Part shown: positions 32,734 to 42,658 of the stretch, piece by piece
Position numbering within the stretch: position 1 is the stretch's first letter
Layout: each line of letters opens with the position of its first letter
Position numbers and translations under genes: made by a program
The notes under the pieces: model-generated
Told to the model about the DNA's origin: nothing
Databases searched by the model: none
The model's input: only the letters and a program-made list of their open reading frames with translations
Source of the DNA: Halobellus sp. MBLA0158
Lineage (GTDB): Archaea; Halobacteriota; Halobacteria; Halobacteriales; Haloferacaceae
Reading direction: 5' to 3'
Assembly: GCF_041477585.1 (NCBI RefSeq)
Contig: NZ_JBGNYA010000001.1
Coordinates: 744,001 to 808,000 of the forward strand
DNA length: 64,000 nucleotides

Positions 32734-33690
32734 GTGGTCTCTCTGGTCTCCGTCTTTGCGACCGCCATCCTCCCGATCGTCGCCGTCGGCGGCGTCGGCT
32801 ACCTGCTCGGCCGGGTTCGGGACGTCGAGACCGACGGGATAAACACCCTCTTGGTCTACGTGCTCGTCCCGGCGCTCATCTTCCACAGCCTGGCGACGAC
32901 GACGCTCGCGGAATCGACGCTCGTGCGGATCACCGTCGCTATCCTGGCGTTCCACATCCTCGCGATCGCCGTCGCCGAGCTGGCGGGCCGGCTCTTCGGC
33001 GCGTCCGAACGAGCCCTGGGAGCCATCGTGCTGGTCGCGGCGTTCGGCAACACCGGCAACTACGGCATCCCCGTCTCGAACTTCGCGTTCGGCGCGACGG
33101 GCCGGGCGACGGCGGTCATCTTCCTCACCGTCCAGTCGGTCCTCATCTGGACCGTCGGCGTCTACATCGCCTCGCGCGGGAACGCCCAGAGCCGCCTCGA
33201 TGGCCTCCGCCGGGTGTTCGGCGTGCCGCTCGTCTACGCCGTCGCGGCCGCGTTGCTCGCCCGTGCGATCGGCGTGGTGCCGCCGACCGGCTCCTCCGCG
33301 ATGTCGACGATCCAGCTCGCCGGCGACGCCTCGATCCCGGTGATGCTGCTGGTGCTCGGCATCCAACTCGCGCGGACGGACATCGGCTCGACGCTGTCGG
33401 CGGTCGGCGGCGTCGTGGTGCTGAAGATGCTCGTCGCTCCGCTGCTCGGGATCGGCATCGCGCTCGCGGTCGGCTTCTCCGAGCCCGCGGTCGCGCGGAC
33501 GTTCGTGCTCGAATCCGCGATGCCGTCGGCGGTGACGGCCGTGATCCTCGCCGCGGAGTTCGCCGATGGAGAGGTCGCGGGCGTCCCCGTCACGGAGTTC
33601 GTCTCGACGGCGATCTTCGCGACCACCCTCGTCTCGGTGATAACGCTGACGGCACTCATCGCCGTCCTAGAGAGCGGCGTCGTCGTGTGA
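32734..33690 (+). CDS. AEC-family (auxin efflux carrier-like) transporter
   Basis: A 318-residue membrane protein with about ten hydrophobic helices in two halves. GVGYLLGRV, FGNTGNYGIPVSNFAFG and FVLESAMPSAVTAVILAAEF are characteristic AEC motifs, with the crossing Asn/Pro helices in each half. It probably exports organic anions. A GTG at 32734 starts the first membrane helix. Confidence 0.85.
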   Translation: MVSLVSVFATAILPIVAVGGVGYLLGRVRDVETDGINTLLVYVLVPALIFHSLATTTLAESTLVRITVAILAFHILAIAVAELAGRLFGASERALGAIVLVAAFGNTGNYGIPVSNFAFGATGRATAVIFLTVQSVLIWTVGVYIASRGNAQSRLDGLRRVFGVPLVYAVAAALLARAIGVVPPTGSSAMSTIQLAGDASIPVMLLVLGIQLARTDIGSTLSAVGGVVVLKMLVAPLLGIGIALAVGFSEPAVARTFVLESAMPSAVTAVILAAEFADGEVAGVPVTEFVSTAIFATTLVSVITLTALIAVLESGVVV

Positions 33691-33907
33691 GCCCCGCTCG
33701 TCGATTGGCTGTGACGCAGGTGTGCGTGGCTGACAGTCGGCCCACGGACTCGTCCCCACGTCGACGGGCCGAACAATCGCTGCCCGACGCGGGGTCGTGT
33801 TCAGTACACACCCGCGCTGGTCCCGTCTTGGTACATAAATCTCCGCGCGGCTGATCTCGAACGCCCGAGACCCACGGATTTTAGCGTCGGCGGCCGAACG
33901 GTCGCCT

Positions 33908-34768
33908 ATGGCCATCGGATTCATCGGCGGCAGCGGCATCTACGACGCCCTGCCGTTGCGAAACACGCGCGAAGTCGACATCGACACGCCGTTCGGGAAG
34001 CCCTCGGCACCGCTCACCGTTGGGGAGTTCGGCGACACCGGCCGCGAGGTCGCCTTCGTCCCGCGACACGGCGTCGACCACGAGTACTCGCCCACGACGC
34101 TGCCGTACCGCGCGAACATCTTCGCGCTGAAGAAGCTCGGCGTCACCCACGTCATCGCCTCGAACGCCGTCGGGAGCCTCCGCGAGGACCTCCCCCCGCA
34201 GACGCTCGTGCTCCCGGACCAAATCTACGACCGGACCAAGCACCGCGACCTGACGTTCTTCGACGAGGACGTCGTCGTCCACCAGCAGTTCGCCGAGCCC
34301 TACTGCGCGGAGTTGAACGGAATCCTCGCCGAGGCGGCCGAGTCCGCGACCGACGCCGACGTCGTCCGCGGCGGTACCTACGTCTGCATCGAGGGCCCGC
34401 AGTTCTCGACGCGCGCCGAGAGCGAGTTCTACCGCTCGCAGGGCTGGGACGTCATCGGGATGACGACGATCCCGGAGGCGAAGCTCGCCCGCGAGGCCGA
34501 ACTGGCCTACGCGACGATCACGGGCGTCACCGACTACGACGTCTGGAAGGAAGACAGCGAGGTCTCCTTGGAGGAGGTGCTTGAGAACGCCGCCGCGAAC
34601 GAGACCGCGATCAAAGAGACCGTCGAGGCTGCCATCCGGGCACTCCCCGCGGACCACGAGTGCGACTGTCACTCGGCGCTGGCGGGCACCGTCAACACGC
34701 CCGACGAGGCGATCCCGGCCTCGACGAAGGACGCGCTGGAGCCGCTGCTCGGCGAATACGTCGACTGA
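33908..34768 (+). CDS. mtnP: S-methyl-5'-thioadenosine phosphorylase
   Basis: A 286-residue purine nucleoside phosphorylase-family trimer subunit. IGFIGGSGIYD, VPRHGVDHEYSPTTLPYRANIFALK, ASNAVGSLREDL and TYVCIEGPQFSTRAESEFYRSQGWDVIGMTTIPEAKLAREAELAY-type segments match MTAP. It releases adenine and methylthioribose-1-phosphate from MTA in methionine salvage. Cys pair CDCH near the C-terminus is typical of archaeal forms. Standalone gene. Confidence 0.93.
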   Translation: MAIGFIGGSGIYDALPLRNTREVDIDTPFGKPSAPLTVGEFGDTGREVAFVPRHGVDHEYSPTTLPYRANIFALKKLGVTHVIASNAVGSLREDLPPQTLVLPDQIYDRTKHRDLTFFDEDVVVHQQFAEPYCAELNGILAEAAESATDADVVRGGTYVCIEGPQFSTRAESEFYRSQGWDVIGMTTIPEAKLAREAELAYATITGVTDYDVWKEDSEVSLEEVLENAAANETAIKETVEAAIRALPADHECDCHSALAGTVNTPDEAIPASTKDALEPLLGEYVD

Positions 34769-34783
34769 AATCCAAATCCAGAG

Positions 34784-35833
34784 TCAATCGTCGTCGGTCG
34801 TCGGCGCGAGCGCCTCTGCTTCGGCGTCGGATTCGTTTTCGTCCGCGCCGTCGACGTCCGCCTCGCCCGTCTCGGCCTCGGTTTCGGTGGCTTCGTCGCC
34901 GTCGTCGAACTCCGCCTCGGGGTTCCGCACCCACAGGTCGCCGAAGAGGTCGTCCTGCTGGAGCTGGATCTGCCCCCGGTGGGAGAGGAACAGGAGCGCG
35001 AGGTACGTCGTCACCGGCGTCTCGGCGGCGTCTTTGATCTCGGCGAACAGCACCTCGTCGCGGCCGTTGTCGTAGTGGACCTCGACGGCCTCCCGCACCG
35101 CGGCGATCGAGGTCTCGATGTCCTCGGTGTGGGCCGTATCGGTCACGTCGGCCGCGGTCGGCTCGTTCGTGTCCCGGAAGTCGTCGGCCGACCGGTAATC
35201 GAGCGTCTGGGTCCCGCGCTGGGCGCCCCGCGGCGAGTCGGAGGTGTCGTACTCGCGGCGGCGCTTCCACCACGATTCCCGCTCGGCCTCGCGGAGTTCG
35301 CGGACGAGTTCGTCCAGCGTCTCCGGCGACCCGCGGGCGTGTTTCCGGTCGAGCCGGCGGTCCATCTCGGCTTCGAGCGCGTCGACGGGGTCGAATCCCG
35401 GCGCGCTGTCGCCGTCGGCGCCGCCGGCGATCGGGCCGCTCCCGCCGCGTTCGAGCGCTTCCTCCCACGGCTCCAGTTCGTCTTCCTCCTCTTCGTCGGG
35501 TTCGAGCAGCGCGTCGCTCTTCATCCGCAGGAGCACCGCGGCGTAGAAGAGCGCCCGCCCCGACGTCCGCAGGTCGGTCTCGTCGAGCGCGTCGAGGAAG
35601 GCGTCCGTCGCCTCGACGAGGTCGACGTCCCAGGGGTCGATCTCGCCCTCCTCTGCGAGCTGGACGAGCAGTTCGACCGGCTCGACCTCGTCCTCGTCGA
35701 CGTCGCCGCCCGAGGGGTCGCCCGGGCCGCCGGGGAGGCGGTCGCCGTCGGCGTTCGCGTCGGGGTCGCCCCCGCTCCCCAGACCGCGCGCGAGGCCCTT
35801 CGTTCCCGGCGCGGAGCCGGCCGAGTCAGTCAT
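34784..35833 (-). CDS. scpA: Segregation and condensation protein ScpA
   Basis: A 349-residue kleisin. The N-terminal VELLVQLAEEGEIDPWDVDLVEATDAFLDALDETD helix pair contacts the SMC neck, and the C-terminal winged-helix (EVLFAEIKDAAETPVTTYLALLFLSHRGQIQLQQDDLFGDLWV) caps an SMC head. Between them is a long charged linker. The start overlaps the smc stop by 8 nt, so the two subunits are co-translated. It acts in chromosome organisation. Confidence 0.93.
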   Translation of the reverse strand: MTDSAGSAPGTKGLARGLGSGGDPDANADGDRLPGGPGDPSGGDVDEDEVEPVELLVQLAEEGEIDPWDVDLVEATDAFLDALDETDLRTSGRALFYAAVLLRMKSDALLEPDEEEEDELEPWEEALERGGSGPIAGGADGDSAPGFDPVDALEAEMDRRLDRKHARGSPETLDELVRELREAERESWWKRRREYDTSDSPRGAQRGTQTLDYRSADDFRDTNEPTAADVTDTAHTEDIETSIAAVREAVEVHYDNGRDEVLFAEIKDAAETPVTTYLALLFLSHRGQIQLQQDDLFGDLWVRNPEAEFDDGDEATETEAETGEADVDGADENESDAEAEALAPTTDDD

Positions 35834-38800
35834 CCGCGGGCACCTCCGGTTCCTCCTCGGCGCCCAACTGGATCCCCGTCACGGCGCTGACGTTGTCGCC
35901 CTGCATCGTCACGCCGATGGCGCGCTCGGAGCGCTCCAGGAGGGCAGAGCGGTGCGAGACAACGACGAACTGCGCGTCCGCCGAGAGGTCGTCGACCATC
36001 TCGCCGACGCGCTCGGCGTTGGCGGCGTCGAGGAACGCGTCGATCTCGTCGAGCGCGTAGAACGGCGCGGGATTGTGCCGCTGGATCGCGAAGATGAACG
36101 CGAGCGCGGTCAGGGACTTCTCGCCGCCGGACATCGCGTTCAGCCGCTGGATCGGCTTGTCGCCGGGCTGGGCCTTCATCGTCAGCCCGCCCTCGAACGG
36201 GTCTTCGGGGTCTTCGAGGTGGAGTTCGCCCGTCCCGTCGGAGAGGCGCTCGAAGATCTCGGTGAAGTTCTCGTTGATCGCGTCGAAGGCGTTCATAAAC
36301 GTCTCCTTCTTCTGGGCCTCGAAGCGCTCGATCCGCTCTTCGATCGCTTCGCGCTCCTCGACGAGGACGTCGCGGCGCTCCTGGAGGTCCTCCAGGTCGG
36401 CCTTCACGTCGTCGTACTCGTCGATCGCGAGCATATTCACCGGCTCCAGCGCCTCCATCTCCTCGGTGAGGCGCTCGATCTCGGCCTCGACCTCGTCGTG
36501 GTCCGGGATCGCCTCGGGGTCGTAGTCGCCGACCTCGCTCTCGAGCTCGTCGATCTCCCAGGCCAGCCGCTCGGCGGTGTCTTCCAGGGAATCGAGCTTC
36601 GACTCGATCCGCTCGACCTCCTCGCGCTTTGCGTCGCGCTCGCTCTTCGCCTCGCGCAATGTCTCCTTGAGGTCCGAGCGCTCCGCCTTCAGGTCTTCGA
36701 GCTCCGATTCCAGCTCCTCGACGGCCGCGCGCTTCTCGTCGAGTTTCTCCTCGCGGGCTTCGATCTCGCCCTCCTTCTCGCGGATGGCGTCGCGGGCGTC
36801 GGCCTTCCGCTCTTGGGCCGTCTCGATCGTCTCTTCGAGGTCGTCGATGGCGTCCTCGGCGTACTCCTTCTCCAGTTCGAGCTCGTTGAGCCGACCGTCG
36901 AGGTCGTCCATCCGATCTTCCTTCTCTGCGATCTCCGCGCGGATCTCGTCGGCCTCGCTCGTGAGCTCGGGGATCTTCGAGTCGGCGAGCTCCTGCTCTA
37001 GGTCGTCGATTTCGGCTTCGACCTCCGCGATCTCGCCTTCCAGCTCGTCGATTTCGGCGTCGATCTCCCGCATCTCCGCGTCGACGTCGGCCCGCTCCTC
37101 GCGGAGCTCCTCGGCCTCGGCTTCGAGGTCGTCGATCCGGTCTTCGGCCTCGGCGACGTCGGCCTCGGCGTCCTCGATGTCGGATTCGACCTCCCGGACG
37201 CGCTCTCGGGCGTCGGCCGCACGGCCGCGGGCGTCCTCGATGTCCTCGTCGAGCTCGCGGATCTCCGCCTGGAGCTCCCGGCGCTCGTCTTCGAGGTCTT
37301 CGATCTCCTCGGCGAGGCGTTCGAGCCGGCCGCTGCCGGACTTCGAAAAGGAATATCGGGAGCCGCCGCCGGAGCCGCCGGTCATCGCACCCGAGCGCTC
37401 GACGAGGTCGCCGTCGAGCGTCACCATCCGGTAGTCGCCCATCAGGTCCCGCGCGGTCTGCATATCCTCGACGACGAGCGTCGAGCCGAGCACGTACGAG
37501 AAGACGCCCTCGTACTCGGCGTCGTAGTCGACGAGGTTGCGCGCGAAGTCGACGACGCCGGGGTGGCTCGGCAGCGACGGGAGGCCGCGGTCGTCCATCT
37601 CCGTGATGGGGAGGAACGTCGCGCGGCCGGCGTTCCTCGATTTGAGGTAGTCGATCCCGTCGGAGCCGACGCCGTCGTCGTCGACGACGACGTGGGCGAG
37701 TCGGCCGCCCGCGGCGGTCTCGCAGGCGGTCGCGTACTCGCCGTCGACGGCGCCCAGCTGGCCGACGGTGCCGTGGACGCCGCTCATTCCGGCGTTGAGG
37801 ATCGTCGTGACCGCCCGCGGCCAGGAGTCGTCGCCGTCGTCGCCGGCGCGGGCTTCGAGGGTCGCGTACTCGGACTGCTTGGACTGGATCTCCTCGACGA
37901 CCTCGTCGAGGTCGCTCTTCAGCTCCGATTTCTCCTCTTGGAGGTCGTCGACGATCCCCTCGATCTTCGCCTCGTTCTTCTCGGCTTTGTCCAGCTCCGA
38001 GCGGAGGTCCGAGACCTCGGCCTTCAGATCGGGGAGCTTCTCTCGGAGCTCTTGGGCCTCGGCTTCGAGTTCGTCGATCTCGCTGGCCCGCCGCCTGGTC
38101 TCGTCCAGCAGGCGGTCCTTCTCGCGCTGTTTGTCGTTGCGCTCGGTCTTGAGCTCCTCTAAGCGCTCCTTCTTCGATTCGAGGTCGGCCTTCAGTTCGT
38201 CGAACTCGGTGTCGACGTTCTCGATTTCGGCCTGCACCTCCGCGAGGTCGGTCTCCAGCGAGCCGATGTCGGACTTCACCGAGGCCTTCTCGACCTTCAC
38301 CGATCGGATCTCCTCGTCGAGCTCGTCGATCTGCTCTTGCTTGCGGTCGAGCTGGACGAAGGCGTTCCGGCGGTCGCTCTCGGCGTCGTCGATCCGCTCT
38401 TCGGCGGCCTCGATCTCGTTTTCCAACCGGGAGATCTCGCCTTTGATCTCCTCGATCTCGGATTTGATCCGGAGCTGTTCGTCCTCGCCCTTCCGCTCGA
38501 TCTCCCGCGTGAGCTCGTCGAGCTCGTCCTCCAAGCGCGTGACGCGCCCCTGGCGTTTGTCGAGCTCCTCGCGGTGGGACTGGAGCTTCGCTTCCGTTGC
38601 TTCGACCTTCGCCTCGGTCGATTCGAGGTCCGCGCGCTTGTCTTCGAGTTCTGCGGCCTTCTTGTAGCCCTCGTACTCCTCGCGCTCGTCGCGGAGGGAC
38701 TGGTATTCGAGGGCGGTCTCGCGCTCGTCCGCCAGCTGTTCGAGCCGGTCTTCCTTCTCTTCGATCCGGAGGTCGGCCTCCTCGATGCGGTCTTCGACCG

Positions 38801-39419
38801 CCTCCAGCTCCTCGAAGGCGTCTTCCTTCTTGGCGTCGAACTCCGCGACGCCCGCGATCTCGTCGATGATGCCCCGGCGCTGGTGGGGCGTCATGTTGAT
38901 GATCTCGGTCACGTCGCCCTGCATCACGACGTTGTAGCCCTCGGGGGTGATGCCGGCCTGCGCCAGGAGATCTTGGATGTCCGAGAGGTTGCAGGCGCGG
39001 CCGTTGAGGTAGTAGTACGAGTAGTAGTTCTCTTCGGTCTCCTTGACGCGCCGCCTGACCTCGATCTCGGAGACGTCGCCGACGTCCTCGCTGCCGGCGG
39101 CGTTCACGACCTGCGAGCGGTCGAGCGTGCCGTCGCCGTTGTCGAGGACGACCGTGACGGTCGCCTCGTTCGGGCCGGTCGGGGCCGCGTCGCCGTCGCT
39201 GCCGTCGGCGTGGCCGGGATTGTAGATGAGGTCTGTGAGCTTCTCGGCGCGGATGCCGCGGGTCCGCGCGAGCCCCAGCGCGAACAGCACGCCGTCGATG
39301 ATGTTCGATTTCCCGGAGCCGTTCGGCCCCGTGACGACCGTGAAGTCCTCGTAGAACGGAATCTCGGTGGTCCGCCCGAAGCTCTTGAAACCGTCGAGGA
39401 CGAGCTTTTTGATGTGCAT
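35826..39419 (-). CDS. smc: Chromosome segregation ATPase SMC
   Basis: A 1197-residue SMC protein. The N-terminal head has TGPNGSGKSNIIDGVLFALG (Walker A). Coiled coil 1 spans about 170-510. The hinge at about 520-680 contains GVHGTVGQLGAVDGEYATACETAAGGRL. A glycine-rich SGGSGGGSRY turn leads into coiled coil 2. The C-terminal head has LNAMSGGEKSLTALAF (signature) and FYALDEIDAFLD (Walker B). It is full length, with all ATPase motifs intact. Confidence 0.96.
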   Translation of the reverse strand: MHIKKLVLDGFKSFGRTTEIPFYEDFTVVTGPNGSGKSNIIDGVLFALGLARTRGIRAEKLTDLIYNPGHADGSDGDAAPTGPNEATVTVVLDNGDGTLDRSQVVNAAGSEDVGDVSEIEVRRRVKETEENYYSYYYLNGRACNLSDIQDLLAQAGITPEGYNVVMQGDVTEIINMTPHQRRGIIDEIAGVAEFDAKKEDAFEELEAVEDRIEEADLRIEEKEDRLEQLADERETALEYQSLRDEREEYEGYKKAAELEDKRADLESTEAKVEATEAKLQSHREELDKRQGRVTRLEDELDELTREIERKGEDEQLRIKSEIEEIKGEISRLENEIEAAEERIDDAESDRRNAFVQLDRKQEQIDELDEEIRSVKVEKASVKSDIGSLETDLAEVQAEIENVDTEFDELKADLESKKERLEELKTERNDKQREKDRLLDETRRRASEIDELEAEAQELREKLPDLKAEVSDLRSELDKAEKNEAKIEGIVDDLQEEKSELKSDLDEVVEEIQSKQSEYATLEARAGDDGDDSWPRAVTTILNAGMSGVHGTVGQLGAVDGEYATACETAAGGRLAHVVVDDDGVGSDGIDYLKSRNAGRATFLPITEMDDRGLPSLPSHPGVVDFARNLVDYDAEYEGVFSYVLGSTLVVEDMQTARDLMGDYRMVTLDGDLVERSGAMTGGSGGGSRYSFSKSGSGRLERLAEEIEDLEDERRELQAEIRELDEDIEDARGRAADARERVREVESDIEDAEADVAEAEDRIDDLEAEAEELREERADVDAEMREIDAEIDELEGEIAEVEAEIDDLEQELADSKIPELTSEADEIRAEIAEKEDRMDDLDGRLNELELEKEYAEDAIDDLEETIETAQERKADARDAIREKEGEIEAREEKLDEKRAAVEELESELEDLKAERSDLKETLREAKSERDAKREEVERIESKLDSLEDTAERLAWEIDELESEVGDYDPEAIPDHDEVEAEIERLTEEMEALEPVNMLAIDEYDDVKADLEDLQERRDVLVEEREAIEERIERFEAQKKETFMNAFDAINENFTEIFERLSDGTGELHLEDPEDPFEGGLTMKAQPGDKPIQRLNAMSGGEKSLTALAFIFAIQRHNPAPFYALDEIDAFLDAANAERVGEMVDDLSADAQFVVVSHRSALLERSERAIGVTMQGDNVSAVTGIQLGAEEEPEVPADD

Positions 39420-39449
39420 AGATGTGCTCGTGGCGGGCGGAGCGCCCGA

Positions 39450-39938
39450 TTACGCGACGATGATGTCGTCGTCTTCGGTCGCCGCCTCGTCCTCACTCTC
39501 GGCGTCGTCGGCCTTATCCCCGTCGCCCGCGGCGTCGGTCCGGCCCTCGGGGCCGACCTCGCTCGGGATCTGCTCGTCCGCGTCGGCGTCGATGAAGTCG
39601 GCGTCGTCGGCGGTCTGCGCGGAGGTCTCCCGCCGCGACTCGGCCTGCGCGGGCGACTCGGAGAGCGGCCCCCCCGCCGGCTCCTCGTCGGCCGTCTCCT
39701 GGGCGGCGTCCGTTGTCGCGGTCGCATCGGCGGTCGACTCGACGGCGTCGGCGCCCTGCTCGGCCCCCTGTTGCGGCTCGTGACCGACCGGGCGGCTCCC
39801 GGCCGCGAGGTCGACCTCGATCTCCTCTTCGAGGAGCCGCACCCGCTCTTTCGTCTCGACGAGCTCTTCTGTCAGTCCGTTGACGGCGGCCTGTAGCTCG
39901 GCGACCTTCGACTCCAGTTCCTCCACGCGGTTGCTCAT
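39450..39938 (-). CDS. Coiled-coil acidic protein upstream of smc
   Basis: A 162-residue protein. Residues 1-42 are a heptad coiled coil (RVEELESKVAELQAAVNGLTEELVETKERVRLLEEEI). The remaining 120 residues are an acidic, Ala/Asp/Glu/Thr-rich disordered tail. It leads the smc-scpA operon (30 nt before smc). I recall a haloarchaeal DUF of this layout in the same position. A role as an SMC-associated factor is inferred from linkage only. Confidence 0.75.
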   Translation of the reverse strand: MSNRVEELESKVAELQAAVNGLTEELVETKERVRLLEEEIEVDLAAGSRPVGHEPQQGAEQGADAVESTADATATTDAAQETADEEPAGGPLSESPAQAESRRETSAQTADDADFIDADADEQIPSEVGPEGRTDAAGDGDKADDAESEDEAATEDDDIIVA

Positions 39939-40056
39939 AGGGTAGATAGCCCGTCTCCGGCCACATAAACGTACGTCAGACACCTACCCGGAAGATGATA
40001 GTTCTCGTGAATGTGTGAGGGCGGACCACGGACGGTTCCGCCGACCGCCTCCCGCG

Positions 40057-40929
40057 CTACCGGAGGTGCCGATCGAGGAAGCCCGCGGTCCACTCCAGGA
40101 CGAACGCCCGCTGGGTTTCGTGGACGTCGTGGCCGGCGTCCGCGGCGACGACGCAGTCCGCGGGCGCGTCGCGGGCCTCCAGGAGGTCGTAGAACAGTTC
40201 CGAGCCCATTGGGGGGACGACGTCGTCGTCCTCGCCGTGGAGGAGCAGGACCGGCGGGGGGGAGTCGGCGCCGTCCGCACCGAGGTACGTCGACGGCGAC
40301 GCCCGCTTCCAGGCCTCGGGCTCGGCCTCGCGGTCCCCGCCGAGGAGCGCGACGAGGGCGTCGGTCTCGGGCTGGTGTTCGAGCGCGTACGTGCCCGCGA
40401 CGCCGACGACGGCCGCCAGCGCGTCGCTCGCGGCCGCGGCGCCCTCGCGCGTCGACTCCGCGAACGCCGTCGCCCGCGGCGCCAGTTCGTCGCCGCCGGC
40501 GGAAAGCGCCGCGAGCACCGCGAGGTGCGCTCCGGCGCCGTGGCCGAACGCCCCGATCCGGGCCGGATCGATTCCGATATCGCCGCCGCGGGCACGGAGC
40601 CACTTGACTGCGGCCTTCAGATCCCGCACCTGCGCCGGGAAGGTCGCCGCGTCGCTCCCGCGGTACGCGGGGACGGCGCAGACGTACCCTCGCTCGGCCA
40701 GATCGAGCGCGTAGCGGGCCCACTGGCCGCGGTCCGGCGATCGCCAGTCGCGGCCCGGCACCAACACGACGGCGGCGCGGCGGGCGGCGGCCGGATCGGT
40801 TCCCGCAGGGGATCCGCGCGGCCGACCCGGACGGTAGAGATCGAGGCGCAGCGTCGCCCCGCCGGGCGCCGCGAACGGCACCCCGCGGTCGACGTCGATC
40901 GGCGTCGCGTCGCCGAGGCCGGAGGTCAT
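40057..40929 (-). CDS. Alpha/beta-hydrolase fold protein lacking the nucleophile
   Basis: A 290-residue protein of the esterase/peptidase_S9-like family. VVLVPGRDW, the AVPAYRGSDAATFPAQVRDLKAAVKWLR helix, HGEDDDVVPP (acid) and AGHDVHE (His) are present. The nucleophile elbow reads FGHGAGAHLAVL, so the usual Ser is Gly at residue 131 (codon GGC). The elbow geometry is otherwise preserved. It is therefore either catalytically dead as a serine hydrolase, or uses another chemistry. Divergent from gatB. Confidence 0.8.
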   Translation of the reverse strand: MTSGLGDATPIDVDRGVPFAAPGGATLRLDLYRPGRPRGSPAGTDPAAARRAAVVLVPGRDWRSPDRGQWARYALDLAERGYVCAVPAYRGSDAATFPAQVRDLKAAVKWLRARGGDIGIDPARIGAFGHGAGAHLAVLAALSAGGDELAPRATAFAESTREGAAAASDALAAVVGVAGTYALEHQPETDALVALLGGDREAEPEAWKRASPSTYLGADGADSPPPVLLLHGEDDDVVPPMGSELFYDLLEARDAPADCVVAADAGHDVHETQRAFVLEWTAGFLDRHLR

Positions 40930-41022
40930 CGCTCCCGCCGTCTCCGCGCGGCGCGGAATAGGTTTCGCTTTGCTATCCCGGTCCCGTTAGCCTTTAGCCG
41001 CGCTACGTCGAACCGAGCGGTA

Positions 41023-42510
41023 ATGACCGCGAAGGCGCTCTCCCAGCGGGATCTCGCCACCGTCATCGGGCTGGAGGTCCACGTCCAGCTCGAGACGGAC
41101 ACGAAGATCTTCTGCGGATGCTCGACGGAACCGGCCGACGACGAGGAGCCGAACAGCCGGACCTGCCCCGTCTGTCTGGGCCTGCCCGGCGCCCTGCCCG
41201 TCCTGAACGAGGGGGCCGTCGAGGCCGCCGTCAAGGTCGGCAAGGCCCTCGACGCCGACGTCGCCGAGCACACCCGCTTCCACCGGAAGAACTACTACTA
41301 CCCCGACCTCCCCAAGAACTTCCAGATCACGCAGTACGACGCGCCGATCTGCGCCGACGGGACCCTGGAGATCTCCGTCGAGGGCGAGCGCCGCGAGATC
41401 GGCATCCAGCGCGCTCACCTCGAAGAGGACCCCGGGAGCCTCCAGCACAAGGGCGGCAGCATCGACACCGCCGACTACACGCTCGTCGACTACAACCGCG
41501 CCGGCACCCCGCTGATGGAGATCGTCACGAAGCCGGACTTCCGCAGCCCCCAGGAGACGCGCGCGTTCCTCGCCAAACTGGAGGAGGTCCTCGAATACCT
41601 CGGCGTCTTCGACTCCACGCGCGACGGTTCGCTCCGGGTCGACGCCAACATCTCGCTCGTGCCCGCCGAGGAGGTCGACGACGACGGATCCATCGCCGTC
41701 GAGTCACTGGAGGCCGCGAACCGGACCGAAGTGAAGAACATCTCCAGCCACAAGGGCGCGGAGCAGGCGCTCGCCTACGAGGTGACGCGACAGAAGAACG
41801 CCGTCCAGCGCGGCCGCGCGGTCGAACAGGAGACGCGCCACTGGGACGAGTCGCGGGGGATCACCGTCTCGATGCGCTCGAAGGAGGAAGAAAAGGACTA
41901 CCGCTACTTCCGCGAGGCCGACCTCCCGCCATTGGAAGTCTCCGACTGGAAGGAGAAGATCGCGATCCCCGAACTCCCGGACGCCCGCCGCGAGCGCTTC
42001 CGCGCGGAGTACGGCCTCGATCAGGAGTCCGCCGCGAAGCTCACTTCGACCAAGGAGGTCGCGGACTTCTTCGAGGACGTCGCAGAGCAGTTCGACCCGG
42101 ACCTGGCGGCGACGTGGGTCGCGGACAACCTCCTCGGGGAACTGAACTACCGCGATATGTCGATCACCGACGTCGACCACCGCCTCGAAGAGTTCACACG
42201 CCTCGTCGAACTCGTCGACGGCGAGGAGATCACGACCAAGAACGCCGAGGAGATCGTCCTCCGGCGGATGCTCGACGAGGGCGAGGCCCCGGACGCGATC
42301 ATCGAGGCCGAGGACCTCGGCACGGCAGACGACGACGAGGTCGCCGTCGCCGTCGCGGAGGCGATCGAAGAGAACCCCGACGCCGTCGAGGACTACCACG
42401 CCGGCGAGGGCGGCGCGATCAACTTCCTCGTCGGGCAGGTGATGCAGAAGACCGGCGGCAGCGCCGACCCCGGCGACGTGAACCAGATGCTCCGCGAGGA
42501 ACTGCAGTAG
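41023..42510 (+). CDS. gatB: Asp-tRNA(Asn)/Glu-tRNA(Gln) amidotransferase subunit B
   Basis: A 495-residue GatB. VIGLEVHVQLETDTKIFCGC and TCPVCLGLPGALPVLNEGAVE give the Zn-binding cysteines (CGC...CPVC). KNYYYPDLPKNFQITQYD and HLEEDPGSLQH are the kinase active site. The YqeY-like C-terminal tail domain follows (about 340-495). With GatC and GatA it turns misacylated Glu-tRNA(Gln) or Asp-tRNA(Asn) into the amide. The partner genes are not in this window. Confidence 0.95.
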   Translation: MTAKALSQRDLATVIGLEVHVQLETDTKIFCGCSTEPADDEEPNSRTCPVCLGLPGALPVLNEGAVEAAVKVGKALDADVAEHTRFHRKNYYYPDLPKNFQITQYDAPICADGTLEISVEGERREIGIQRAHLEEDPGSLQHKGGSIDTADYTLVDYNRAGTPLMEIVTKPDFRSPQETRAFLAKLEEVLEYLGVFDSTRDGSLRVDANISLVPAEEVDDDGSIAVESLEAANRTEVKNISSHKGAEQALAYEVTRQKNAVQRGRAVEQETRHWDESRGITVSMRSKEEEKDYRYFREADLPPLEVSDWKEKIAIPELPDARRERFRAEYGLDQESAAKLTSTKEVADFFEDVAEQFDPDLAATWVADNLLGELNYRDMSITDVDHRLEEFTRLVELVDGEEITTKNAEEIVLRRMLDEGEAPDAIIEAEDLGTADDDEVAVAVAEAIEENPDAVEDYHAGEGGAINFLVGQVMQKTGGSADPGDVNQMLREELQ

Positions 42511-42658
42511 CGACGGCCGGATCCCCCTTCGTCGGGATGGAGGTGCGCTTTGCCAAGCTACTTGAGTCGCCGGAGCGTAGTACGGATGTGTCTGTTCTCA
42601 CGCTTGTCGGACTCGGATTCGTGCTTCCTTCGCAGGTGACGTTCGGGCCGGGTGCAGC

